Shown: piece by piece, positions 1-9,355 of the stretch | How positions within the stretch are numbered: position 1 is the stretch's first letter | Layout of the letters: every line of letters starts with the position of its first letter | NCBI GenBank assembly: GCA_949358305.1 | Contig: OX442317.1 | Span: 11,724,186-11,784,185 of the forward strand | Length of the DNA stretch: 60,000 bases | Reading direction: 5' to 3' | From: Strigamia acuminata | Taxonomy: Eukaryota; Arthropoda; Chilopoda; Geophilomorpha; Linotaeniidae | Program-made: the position numbers and the translations under genes | The notes under the pieces: generated by a model | Seen by the model: the letters and a program-made list of their open reading frames with translations, nothing else | Database searches by the model: none | What the model was told of the DNA's origin: nothing

Positions 1-1252
1 AAATTAATTTTCTAATGAAAAACAAATTAATGGTTTATTTAATTTTTAATGTTTTTATTTCTTTTTTTACAATTTGTTTCATTAGAAAATCAGACTCCGG
101 AAAGGGAGAGCTGTTTTGCACTGCTCTATACTGATTGCTTCGTGCGTAATAAAAATAAACTTTTGTACGTAAAAGTTATTAAAAAAACCTTCAAAAATTT
201 ACAATTTTTTTTCAATTTGGTTGCTACGTCCACACCAATTAATGACTGACTTTATGACGTAGATGTAACAGATTGTATTAAAGAGAATAAGGAAAGCAGG
301 GAACACAATTTTACAAACTTTATCTATTTTTTGAATTCAATGACAATTTCTTGCACAATTTATTTACTACATTTAAGCCTTTCTCATGAATTTAATCGCA
401 AAAATAACACAAAGAAAATTAGATCTTTACTTGCAACCTTGACAATTTTTTTTTAAAATGTAATTAAAAACAAAAAGAAATATTGAGAAATGGAAGATGA
501 AAAAAATCAATTCTTAGCATTTTTTTCATCTTTAACTATCAACTGTTCTTTTTTATTAAAACATAGATCTATAATTTTGTAATTTGTAATAACAAACCGT
601 TATTATTTATAAAAAAAATTTAACTTCCAAAAAAAATAAATAAAATAAATACAAGGGATTACGTAACAAAATGCCAACGATGAAGGCCTTTTAGCTTATT
701 CAAAGTAAATGAAGCAAGCTTACCATAGGGTGATGGCACAAAACAGATAACATACACGAAATTCACCTTTTAGTAAGCTTTTTATTTCCGTTGTTGGTTT
801 AGATCTTGTTGAAACACAAACTTCAAGTTGAGTGTTGGCGACTGAATCAGGTATGGAGCTACCTGTAGGCTTCTCGTGCGTGTCAATCTACCGCGACCTC
901 TATGCAGCACTATCAAACTAATTTTGCATTCCGACATCGATTTAGTGCGACACGCGCATCGGAGTACAGCAACTAGAAATACTGCTTCTACATGTCTACC
1001 GCAAATGTTTTTTACCGTCTTTTCTTCCACGTCGTATTAACCTGTGGCAAGTCAAAGGTCGCCTTGCTGACTTCAAACTATCGCAATTGGACACTGAATT
1101 CCAGGCTGGTCTGAGTACAAATTTAGTTCCGGTATCCTGCCGGACCAGTCAAACACTGTTGAATTTTTGTGAAACCCGAAGGGGTTGACATTAATTAACA
1201 TTGAAATTGGCTTATTTGCAATAAGTGAACGCACTCTCATTTACTTAAACAA
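1..1252. other. AT-rich non-coding stretch with one degenerate dispersed repeat
   Basis: No convincing gene is visible. ORFs here are short and without recognisable composition. Positions about 1103-1180 carry a degenerate copy of a repeat that recurs near 51557-51720: both have a 'ctgagNacaaattta' block and, further on, a 'gccggNccagtc' block followed by 'cactg'. Confidence 0.5.
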
Positions 1253-1843
1253 TTACTGTGAATTCGTTGTACAGTGAGTTGAGCTTGTTTGGTTTAGGAT
1301 TGGCTGATTTGCGGTATTTCCCTTTCTCGGAAAATCGAGTCCCGCAAAATTGAGTTGCGGAACCAATTTACAGGCTAGAGAACACTCCCCCTTGTAGGAA
1401 TCTGGACATGTGAAATTATGTATGAATTGACAGCGCGGACCGTACGAACAGAATCCAGTTATGTGGAACTTATAACATAGTTTGGTTCTGTACTCTGGGT
1501 ATTCTGCAAAGGTTCTTAACTCATGAGCACCGTGTGCAAATTGGCACTTAGAACCATATCTACATTTGGTGTTCGCCTTGTACTGCCTGCACAGCTCTGT
1601 CTTGTACCTGGATAAGCTGCTCTGTGTTTGTTGCTGTTGGTGGGTGGCATCCTGATTCAAGGATTCACTCAGGTTCCCGCCCCCTTGTCTGACGTTGTTT
1701 CTTATCTGGGTTTTCGCCCATACAGCGGGCGTGTCGGGCGTGGTCATTATCACATTCTGATGGTTGGCCTGGAACATGTTGTTGACATGTTGATTGTGTT
1801 GGAAGTAGATGTTTGCTGTTCGGAGATTTTCAGTACATTTCAT
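1253..1843 (-). CDS. Tristetraprolin/TIS11-like tandem CCCH zinc-finger protein
   Basis: This 196-residue intronless frame encodes a TTP (ZFP36/TIS11) family protein. The family binds AU-rich elements in mRNA 3' UTRs in the cytoplasm and recruits deadenylases. Two CCCH fingers of the exact C-x8-C-x5-C-x3-H type are present: C85/C94/C100/H104, with lead-in RYKTELC at 79-85, and C123/C132/C138/H142, with lead-in YRTKLC. The spacing between the fingers matches the family. The N-terminal 78 residues are Q/N-rich and the C-terminal tail is short, so the protein is smaller than most TTP proteins and the family's C-terminal CNOT1-binding motif is not obvious. The ATG is a true ATG, and a TATA box lies 52-59 bases upstream. 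Finger 2 has YRTKLCYKFH in place of the usual YKTELCRTFH, so this is a diverged paralogue, perhaps a retrocopy that stayed intact. Confidence 0.88.
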   Translation of the reverse strand: MKCTENLRTANIYFQHNQHVNNMFQANHQNVIMTTPDTPAVWAKTQIRNNVRQGGGNLSESLNQDATHQQQQTQSSLSRYKTELCRQYKANTKCRYGSKCQFAHGAHELRTFAEYPEYRTKLCYKFHITGFCSYGPRCQFIHNFTCPDSYKGECSLACKLVPQLNFAGLDFPRKGNTANQPILNQTSSTHCTTNSQ

Positions 1844-1894
1844 TTCAAAATGTGTTTGGTTTCATCTCCAACTCCAATTTAAATATTAAAATTA

Positions 1895-1902
1895 TTTTAT
1901 AC
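1895..1902 (-). promoter_or_regulatory. TATA box of the CCCH gene
   Basis: On the minus strand this reads GTATAAAA, 52-59 bases upstream of the CCCH start codon. The position suits a polymerase II core promoter with a short leader. Confidence 0.45.
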
Positions 1903-2398
1903 TTTAATATTTTAAATAAAGCCAATTTTCAAATACTGTTTGAAATGAAAACTTTGACATGACCTCCATATGTTCACGTTTTTTTTGACAATTTTTATTT
2001 GGGAATGTATTTGAGGTGTGACAAAGGTGAAGGATGCAGCCTAGAGAAAACCAAATAAATAAGAGACTATACAATCATTATATAAAGAATAAATAAAATT
2101 TAAAGAAAAAAAATGTGCTAAATAATATGATAAAACAGAACAAGATTTTCGAATGCTTTAATTTGGCAGGTATATCTGAAAATTATCCCTGAAAATTAAA
2201 ATATTTTTGTAAGACGATTAAGTTGTATTAACCCTGCTTTAAAGTTTATTTTAAGTATAATTTAAAATCAAACTAATGAGTATTATTTATAATGATTTAG
2301 CAAAGTTCTGATAGCAGCACAGTTTGTGATAGGTGTCAGGTGTGTATGTATACGCTAAAAAATTAACATACCTCACATGTTTAAAGGGCAAATAATTC
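1903..2398. other. AT-rich intergenic sequence
   Basis: It lies between the 5' end of the CCCH gene and the 3' end of the 269-residue gene. No ORF, RNA gene or clear repeat is seen. The compositional change to very low GC begins here and continues through the next two genes. Confidence 0.4.
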
Positions 2399-3208
2399 TT
2401 ATATGTCATTTGTATTGTGTTTTAATTGTAGAAACCTTTCTATTAATGTCAATTGATCCCTATTAATCACCCTTTCTTCAGGGATTATAGATATTACACC
2501 CCAAATACTGCAATCTTTAACAGAATAAAAATAGTGTTTTTTTACTTCAAACAATGAATTAGTCACTTTCTCAAGGGGATACAGATCATTATTGTATACA
2601 ATTTTGTATTTAAATTGTTGGTATTTTGATATTAAATTATTATTTAATCCTGGATAATAGTTTGCAAATGTATCTGCATCGACATCTTTTAGTAGTATTT
2701 CATACATTGTCGCAAAACAGTCTATTTTTGTTATAAGTATATTGCATTTGTCATTTTTGAGAGCTTTTTTTGATGTATACTTAGTTTCATTAATATCTAT
2801 GTAACTGTTTGTTTTATATAACCATATTGCTGGGTTGGCATGAAATCTATAAAAGTTGGTAGATAATTCTTGAAGCAAAAAATCTCTCTCTGTTATGTCA
2901 GATGGCCTTTTAAATAAAGGAAACCTGTTTGTAAATAATTCTACGTATCTCGAAATCTGTTTTTCGGAAATCTCACCCGTAGTTATCTGTTTTGATAATT
3001 CTCCCGGTGTAATTGAAGATGTCATTTTTAGAAAGTTGTGCATACCATCTGTTTCATACAGGATAATTATAACACTTTTCTTTTTATTATCGTCAAACTT
3101 AGTATAGGCGTAATTATTGTTAAATGCATTGCTTAGTGCTAATATCTTGTTTCTATTTATTTTGTCTACATCATACCCCGAAATATACTTCTCCCCAAAC
3201 ATAGACAT
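2399..3208 (-). CDS. Unrecognised 269-aa protein, virus-like gene pair member B
   Basis: I do not recognise this protein. The frame is open from 3214, but that first codon is TTG. The first ATG is at 3208 (MSMFGEKY), giving 269 residues. It is soluble-looking, lysine-, asparagine- and tyrosine-rich, with no signal peptide, membrane segment or metal-binding motif. The most ordered part seems to be residues 100-260, with many aromatic residues. It begins only 31 bases after the stop codon of the 263-residue gene on the same strand, an unusually tight spacing for an animal genome. It has no introns and A/T-ending codons throughout. The arrangement suggests co-transcription or a promoter inside the upstream gene, as in large DNA viruses. 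The function is unknown; the viral origin is inferred from architecture only. Confidence 0.65.
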   Translation of the reverse strand: MSMFGEKYISGYDVDKINRNKILALSNAFNNNYAYTKFDDNKKKSVIIILYETDGMHNFLKMTSSITPGELSKQITTGEISEKQISRYVELFTNRFPLFKRPSDITERDFLLQELSTNFYRFHANPAIWLYKTNSYIDINETKYTSKKALKNDKCNILITKIDCFATMYEILLKDVDADTFANYYPGLNNNLISKYQQFKYKIVYNNDLYPLEKVTNSLFEVKKHYFYSVKDCSIWGVISIIPEERVINRDQLTLIERFLQLKHNTNDI

Positions 3209-3239
3209 TGCCAATATGTATGTTTTTTTTAAAAATCAA

Positions 3240-4031
3240 TTATGTGAAATTATCATAGGCATTCAATTTATTTTTTTTATTGCTGTTACTGCACCGATCA
3301 TTCAATTTATTTTGAAGCCATAAGTTTGGATAAATCCAACAATTTTGCAATTTATGTTGTATATTGTTTTTATCTGGCAAATCACACAAAGATAAATGAT
3401 AGGTGGAAATTGTCTTCTGGAAAACAGAATTAAGTTTTATAAATAATCCATGATTTAGAACACGTACGTTATAATAAAAATCATTTACTTTTTCTGTAAA
3501 ATCATGAAGGACTGGCTTAAAGTTTTGTTTTAAACCGGTTTTATTCACAAACATCAGTGGATCCGAAATGATATTTCCTTTTGTCACTGACCACATAGGA
3601 TATTGTAAAATAAAATAATTTTCTTTGTATAAAAAGCCGTAAATATAATGAAGAGATGGAGAGTGATGTAATGTGATAAGTTTTATTTTTCTATTTACTT
3701 CCTTGAAAAAAACTGGTAATGTATTGTACTTAAAAATAAAAGTATTATTGAATATAGGAGGACGAATAGTCAAAAGAACATTTGTGTACAGTACTCTCCT
3801 TTTAATATTATACAATAATAAAGAGTTGTTTCGTGGTTTATAATTTCGAATGAAAATCAATTTATTGTTGGATTTAACAATGCAGATTTGACAGTGAAGT
3901 TTATTTTTGAAATAATATTCTAATATGTCTATTAAATCATCTGGGAACTTTTGGCTAGTAGCTTTTGTATAATCGAATTTGATATTATGATTATTTATTA
4001 ACTGATTAAAATCAACTAAAGTATGTTCCAT
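3240..4031 (-). CDS. Unrecognised 263-aa protein, virus-like gene pair member A
   Basis: This intronless frame with a true ATG start (MEHTLVDFNQ) encodes 263 residues. No family is recognised. The sequence is rich in asparagine, lysine, isoleucine and aromatic residues. Beta-like segments such as LLTIRPPIFNNTFIFKYN and YIYGFLYKENYFILQY suggest a compact globular fold. No transmembrane helix, signal peptide or catalytic motif is evident. It is followed after 31 bases by the 269-residue gene on the same strand. The region upstream of the ATG on this strand is an A-rich tract without a convincing TATA box. The codon bias matches the other AT-rich ORFs of the window rather than the Fem-1, CCCH or BAF genes. 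Confidence 0.65.
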   Translation of the reverse strand: MEHTLVDFNQLINNHNIKFDYTKATSQKFPDDLIDILEYYFKNKLHCQICIVKSNNKLIFIRNYKPRNNSLLLYNIKRRVLYTNVLLTIRPPIFNNTFIFKYNTLPVFFKEVNRKIKLITLHHSPSLHYIYGFLYKENYFILQYPMWSVTKGNIISDPLMFVNKTGLKQNFKPVLHDFTEKVNDFYYNVRVLNHGLFIKLNSVFQKTISTYHLSLCDLPDKNNIQHKLQNCWIYPNLWLQNKLNDRCSNSNKKNKLNAYDNFT

Positions 4032-4616
4032 TGAAACTTTTTTTTTTAAATTTTTTATTTACTACAAAAAGCATTTATGCTAGTCTGAGATTGGTATTAT
4101 GCTAGTTAGGTGGAGATACAGATATTACGACTTTAGTAAGCAACAGTCAATTTATAAGCTGGTAATATTAATTCTATTTGCTTATACTGTATATCCAGCT
4201 AACTTAATAGCTATTGAAAACATGAAAACAACTTTGATATTTTCTCATGTTGCAGAAGGAGAATGGCAAACTGACGTTTCAAAGGCAATTAATTTGATTC
4301 TATGATTTGTCCGTTAAGGTCACATGGTTGCCGTGTTTGTACATGCGATCCAATATGTGAAGAAATCCGAGTATTTCAAATTTGCTATATTGTTTTGAAA
4401 TTATTATGAAACCAAGAGACATACAACCCTGAGTCTTATGTAAGTATTATGAGATTTATTGTATAGAAATGTAGTGGAGTTGAATTGAGTTTAAATAGAT
4501 AAAAATAAATTGTATAAACAGTTAAATACTTATATTTTGTTTTTGTTTTTAGCACTAACTATTCTAATGTAACCATTGTTGCTTCTTGCTAGCTCCAGCA
4601 GCCAGTTTAAATCCAG
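4032..4616. other. Intergenic, no supported gene
   Basis: A 68-codon frame at 4099-4305 has no recognisable composition or partner exon and is not called. Splice-site-like strings occur but no exon chain can be built. Confidence 0.35.
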
Positions 4617-4802
4617 TTCCATCTTAAATTTTCTAACAATCCAAAACAATATTTACAATGTAAAGGCGACTATGCTGTGCAAATAACTGCAAATAGGTAT
4701 ACATTTTATTGCAATGAGTGTTTTGTTAACCGTTGTGGAGTAAATGATGATGGTATAGTAATAAACAGTTCATTCGAATCTACCAGACTGTTAACTGTAT
4801 AA
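4617..4802 (+). CDS. Candidate terminal exon of a spliced gene or pseudogene
   Basis: After an acceptor-like AG at 4615-4616, the frame stays open for 61 codons and ends in TAA at 4800-4802. A polyadenylation signal AATAAA follows near 4820. The translation contains a cysteine cluster (LQCKGDYAVQITANRYTF, then YCNECF). This recalls the small N-terminal zinc motif of the cytosolic tRNA thiouridylase subunit CTU2, but only three cysteines align and the following motif does not match. No upstream exon was found, so this could be a relic. The assignment is weak; the open frame and downstream AATAAA are what the sequence shows. Confidence 0.25.
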   Translation, partial: FHLKFSNNPKQYLQCKGDYAVQITANRYTFYCNECFVNRCGVNDDGIVINSSFESTRLLTV

Positions 4803-5081
4803 TATAAATTTCTTAAATTCAATAAAGATGAGGTCTAACTTTTTTGTATTTTATATTTAATAATTTTATAATTTTTCAAACGGAATGAAGAGTTCCTAAT
4901 CATCTACTTTTTCATTCTCAGAAATTTTTAGAAGTTAAAGTAAGCAGAAGTTGTCAAGCAACTTGCTTGATTATTTTATAGTGCAAGAATCGATTAAGTA
5001 TGAAAACTAAAAGATAATGGGGGTGCTTGGCAATATTATCTGCTGTGAACATTATTAGTCTGAAATCATCACTTTGAGATT

Positions 5082-5390
5082 TCATTTAATTGTTGCCACT
5101 TTTAGATCATCGTCCAGCACTTTAAGTTCTGCCTCTATGTTTGTAACTTTGGTAGTAAGAGGTTTCTTTTTCATCGCATCGTTTTCAGCAGCTGCCTTAG
5201 CTTTTGCATCAGCCAACTCAATTTTCTTTGCGTCTATCTGGGTTTGCAACTCGGTTGCGGCTAACTGTATCTGGGTTTTCATCTCGGCAACTGTTGAAGG
5301 TTTAGCTTTCTTGAAGTAGAAAAATAGGCCAATTGCTAGCGCAAGTACAAGAAATGCAATGACTCCAACTAAAATTATAATATAATTCAT
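5082..5390 (-). CDS. Small single-pass membrane protein with coiled-coil tail (102 aa)
   Basis: The protein starts at a true ATG. It has a strongly hydrophobic N-terminal segment (about residues 4-27), followed by FYFKKAK and then a 65-residue, alanine-, lysine- and glutamate-rich helix with heptad-like spacing. The topology is that of an N-terminally anchored protein with a soluble coiled-coil, like many small virion-membrane or occlusion-derived envelope proteins, but no family is recognised. There are no introns. Alanine codons are unusually frequent compared with neighbouring AT-rich ORFs. It lies on the same strand as the 2.4-4.0 kb pair. The ORF on the other strand at 5074-5319 is its shadow. 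Confidence 0.55.
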   Translation of the reverse strand: MNYIIILVGVIAFLVLALAIGLFFYFKKAKPSTVAEMKTQIQLAATELQTQIDAKKIELADAKAKAAAENDAMKKKPLTTKVTNIEAELKVLDDDLKVATIK

Positions 5391-6300
5391 TTCCTTTTTT
5401 TAAATAAAGAAAATTTTAAAAAATTTAATTATTTGATTAATTTATGTAATTCTCAAAAATATGAATTAAAAATATGAATATTTGATTTATTTTCAGTGAC
5501 TGTTTATGATCGGAAATACAGATAAAAGCTTTTCATTCTTGTTAACTTTTCTTTCATTAAAGTATATTTTTAAAGGTGCCATATCTGCAACTCACAAAAT
5601 CAAAGTGAAATTCTGTGCTAACCGCAACAGTACCAGAACAATGCTATCACATTTATTCATGCATGAGCAATAATATTATGGAGTTTTAATGGAAACATGA
5701 CCGCACTCCCCAGAAATTTTAGTATCTAATACTTATAATTTGTAAAATTATAAATTTCTAATGGTGCAATTTACACAATAAAAATCTGCTAAGTGCAACA
5801 ATTTTGTCAGGTGAAACTATAAATGCGAACTAAATTAGGTCTTCTTACTCCTCTTACATTTGGCAATTCATCTGTGGTACTACTTCTTGCTTCTCTTGAT
5901 GACCTTTGGGAATTTATCTGGGGTATCTTGATGGCGTATGGGCTTCTCGTGATACCGCTGCAGGCGTGAGGACGATGATGATGCAGCCACATCGTCAAGG
6001 ACAACAACTGGCTGCAATGATGGAGTGCTGGGTGAATTTGACGCCGAGATAGGATATCATGTATCACAAGATGAGAAACATCTTTTCCTTTCGGTCCCTT
6101 TTTTTTGGGATGGTGGACGGGTCCTATGTTGCAGGTGGTTGAAGGTAGGGACCCTAATTTTTTTGGGAAGGGAATAATGCCAAGATGGGTCTGGCTGTGT
6201 GCGGCATGTAGGAGATGCATCTTCCTCTTTCGGTTCCTATTTGGGGGTGGTGGATGGGTCCCTTACCCCCTGCCGGTGATATCAGACATATTTACGTAAG
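5391..6300. other. Intergenic, partly low-complexity
   Basis: 5391-5800 is AT-rich without a gene. 5810-6300 has higher GC and a minus-strand frame of 137 codons without recognisable domains. It directly adjoins the Gypsy pol relic and may be a decayed downstream part of the same element, but I cannot show this. Confidence 0.35.
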
Positions 6301-6339
6301 TGAACGGCGCAGTTTATTTTTCGAAATTAGAGTACCGTC

Positions 6340-6840
6340 TCAGTGTCAACAGGCTACTGTCGTGGCTCCACCCCTCGCTGCCCCGGTGACTGGCGTGATG
6401 ATGCCCAAATCTTGAAGACGCCGCAGTTCAGTTTGCAACGCTGATTTAACCGACAGTGGCACCGGGTAAGCCTTTAAAAAAATTGGGGTGAATTTATTTT
6501 CAACAGCAATGCTCACCGGTGTCACATTGTAACGCCCAATTTCATCACGAAAAACGTTCTCGCGCTTTTTCAAAATTGTTCGCAACGTGTCGAGATCAGC
6601 TGCACCGGCGAAGCACTGCAGCACAGCATCTTTAGCAACCGCAGCCACAGGAGAAGCCAATCCGTACGCAGGGGCAGCAATGATCTACGGAGGAGACGGC
6701 GCGTCTCGTGGCGCAGGCAGCACTTCCACCTCACGTGTTTGAGCGTTGCAGCGGCAAATACAGCATCCAAATCCTTGGATTTCGACGAGGCCGATTTTGA
6801 CAGAATAAACGAGGCGCGATAAACAACAGCGCGCAACGCA
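6340..6840 (-). pseudogene. Fragment of Ty3/Gypsy-type pol (N-terminal side of reverse transcriptase)
   Basis: On the minus strand the translation includes 'YPVPLSVKSALQTELRRL', followed by 'QDLGIITPV'. This matches the conserved entry into the reverse transcriptase of Gypsy-class polyproteins (pattern PVP...V..EL.RL...GII.PV). It is preceded by a 'PVSIAVENKFTPIFLKA' segment typical of the protease-RT linker. The YxDD core, RNase H and integrase do not follow: the frame stops soon after, near 6346. Upstream (6660-6840) the reading is interrupted by a stop. GC content is far higher than in the flanks. It is a short relic of a Gypsy family different from the complete element at 33.5-42.0 kb. 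Confidence 0.55.
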
Positions 6841-9355
6841 GCACCAGCCGCCTTTCACCTTTTTCTTTTTTTTATTTGTTTATTTCTTAAAACTTTTTCA
6901 GACGACAACTAATTTACTGGCTTCCCCCTTGTGTCTGTTTGTGACAAAATCCTCAGTTTTCCAAACGCAAGCATACGTACACGATACGTGTCTTTAAAAA
7001 AAAAGGCAAAAATTGAAAAGACATAAATCGCCGTCTCTTTCTTGTAAAAATGGCGATTTATGCATTTATTTACCGATTTTTGCGAAATATGTAATTTAAG
7101 CCAATGTTGCGAGCAATAAAAGGAATTTTGGGACTCGCCGGTCACTTCTGGAAAAGAGAAGATTAGTTTTTAATTTAGTTTTCAAGTTTGCACAGATTTT
7201 TCACATATATCTGATTTGTAAGTTTTCTCCTGTTTCCAGTTCACTTGTGAGAGAGTTAGACGTACATCAGGAAGATGGCCGCCATAACACAAGTGGACTG
7301 GGAGGTAGAGTTAACCTCAAATTAGTCACTAATGTTCTTTTGATGCTTGTTTCCTATGTATTTCGATTTATACTGACCTGCAATGGTATTTTGAGTTGTG
7401 TACAGGTGTTCCTGGTCGCTGGGTGGTCGTTGAAGAGCAATTACAAGCGTCAGGAGCGTCAGGCGTGTCAGGCGTGTCAGGCGTAAGCGCACGATTTGTA
7501 TCGCCACTCGTGGCCGTGTGTGACTTGTAAATGAGTTGGTGCGGTCGTTTTCTAGCGCCAAGCACTGTGCAAGATGTGTTGACCGTTCTGTTGTGCAGAT
7601 CCACCGTTGAGAGAGCCTGGGAGTCGTTAGTGATCGTTGTTTGGCTTTATTCACGGCAACTAGCAGTTGCACGGGCGCCATTGTGGATTTGGAGCTGCAC
7701 TGATGTCCTGTTGTTATCATTTTGGGTTTTTTTGATGGAACCCGGCACAGGGAATATTATTAGTTATTGCTTGTGTATTTTACCAATGATAATGGTATTT
7801 TTGTGTGCTTTTATCATTTGTTATTACCTGGTTGTTAGGGTTTAAAATTAGATGATTGCAGCGCCCTCGGTTGAATGTTTTGGGCATTGTTCTTGTTGTT
7901 TGAATTTACTGTTAGCATTTTTAACCAGCAGTTGTCTGTTATACAGCATTTAAGTTTGCATTGTGCCATTGTTGTTTTTTTGTTGCTAAGGCACCGGTTA
8001 TTAAGATTTGTTGTTAAGAAGAAGCTAGAAACGTTTTCATTAACTTCATGAGTTTTTATTTCATTTCAATTCACACCTAGGATTAGCAATGTGGCGTGAG
8101 TAGAGAGCATTAGTAAGCTCTCCTCCCCATTGAAGGAGTCAGGATTTGCCCAGCAGTGGAGAACTTCTTTCCTTCACCTCTAATGATTGCAGTCAGGCCT
8201 ACTTCTTGTTTGGTTAGGCCTGAGGTGATTTGCTACACCAATTTGGGCTTTTTATTCATTATAAATATATTCTATGCATTTATTTATGCATTTAATACTT
8301 TGTAAGTCACATTTACAAAAATTGTAAATTTTTGTTTTAAAACAATAACTTTACAAAATTAAAAAGACATTTTACAATGAACACGCACAATAACTTTACA
8401 GTTTGTAAATTTCAATTTGCCAGATTTAACAATAAATTTAATTTCAATTTAATTTCAAATTTGTCAGTTTTAGCAATAAATTTAATTTAATTTTAATTCT
8501 TTTTTTAATTTTATAATTTTAAACCTTAAATATGTGATTTTAAACATTTATTTCAAAATATTTACATGTAAATATTTATTTTCATTATTCCTTGACTTGT
8601 TTTTGCCAAGTAGTCGTCCTTGGTTTTGCTTGCTAAGCTCCCAATGGCCTTTCGGGACGCCATCTGGTGATGGTTTTGAACACCACATCATAGAACAGAA
8701 AATCATTCAAAATTGCCATTTTTGAATAGAGAACGGTAGAAATGGCTGTGGAAATGGAATCTACACAAACAACTATACAACGATCACCCAGCGTATGTTT
8801 AAAAAACGAGAGAAAGAAATGAGGGAAAAAAACATAGGAAAAAGCTGAGGAAAGCTGCCACGAGTTGGTGCCCTCGCTCGTCAAAAATTGGAACTACAAG
8901 AATGCGGAAAATAAAGACAATGCTGTTCTCTTTGCTTAAATCAATGTCAACTGAAAATAGAAATTTCAATCTAGCATTTAATCAGACATAAAAAAATACA
9001 AGTTTTGTAATTCATTCTGTTTCTCATTTCTTTCTAAATATTAACTCTTTCATTGCTTTTTGCCACATAATTGAAAGAAAAGGTGGCTTGAGCTTGATAT
9101 CCGGAATATCGTTGAGAGTGTAAAATTCCTTCACTCTCTCTCTTTCCAAATGCCTCTTTATTTTAATTCTGTTATTTCTGTTGGACAACAATGTTTACTA
9201 CGTATTGAAAAAATACATTTCTTTTCCTTTCGTCAATGAATTAAATATTATGTTTTACTGATTTAATCTTCAATAGATTTTTGTTCTATTTAAAATGGCT
9301 GAATAAAATGTATTTTTTGAAATAATTAAAAAAAGTCCAAGAAGTCCTTTTCTAA
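6841..9355. other. Long intergenic stretch with short repeats, no supported gene
   Basis: It contains a short 9-base tandem repeat (gtcaggcgt-type, 7447-7482), a perfect 9-bp stem-loop at 8193-8223, and a segment near 9110-9180 similar to 15650-15720 (a 'gttgagagtg' block and a 'tttattttaattctg' block). Between 7240 and 7850 GC is raised and splice-like signals occur, but the exons I tried do not join in phase. No protein-coding or RNA gene can be supported. Confidence 0.35.
8193..8223. repeat. Perfect inverted repeat (stem-loop)
   Basis: TCAGGCCTA at 8193-8201 pairs perfectly with TAGGCCTGA at 8215-8223 around a 13-base loop. An outer CACCTC at 8175-8180 and GAGGTG at 8222-8227 could extend the structure with an asymmetric bulge. 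It is probably the end of a decayed short interspersed or foldback element. Confidence 0.5.

Noticed and set aside
49-249. 66-codon plus-strand ORF at the left edge
   Set aside because: Phenylalanine/leucine-rich from T tracts; no supporting signal.
1628-1882. Plus-strand 84-codon ORF
   Set aside because: Shadow of the CCCH zinc-finger gene on the other strand.
5807-6220. Minus-strand 137-codon ORF
   Set aside because: Histidine/serine/arginine-rich without domain or homologue pattern; possibly decayed Gypsy sequence, but not shown.
7275-7482. Two-exon gene starting MAAITQVDWE
   Set aside because: Exon phases do not join: the frame set by the first exon runs into a stop, and the attractive frame of the second exon needs a different phase.
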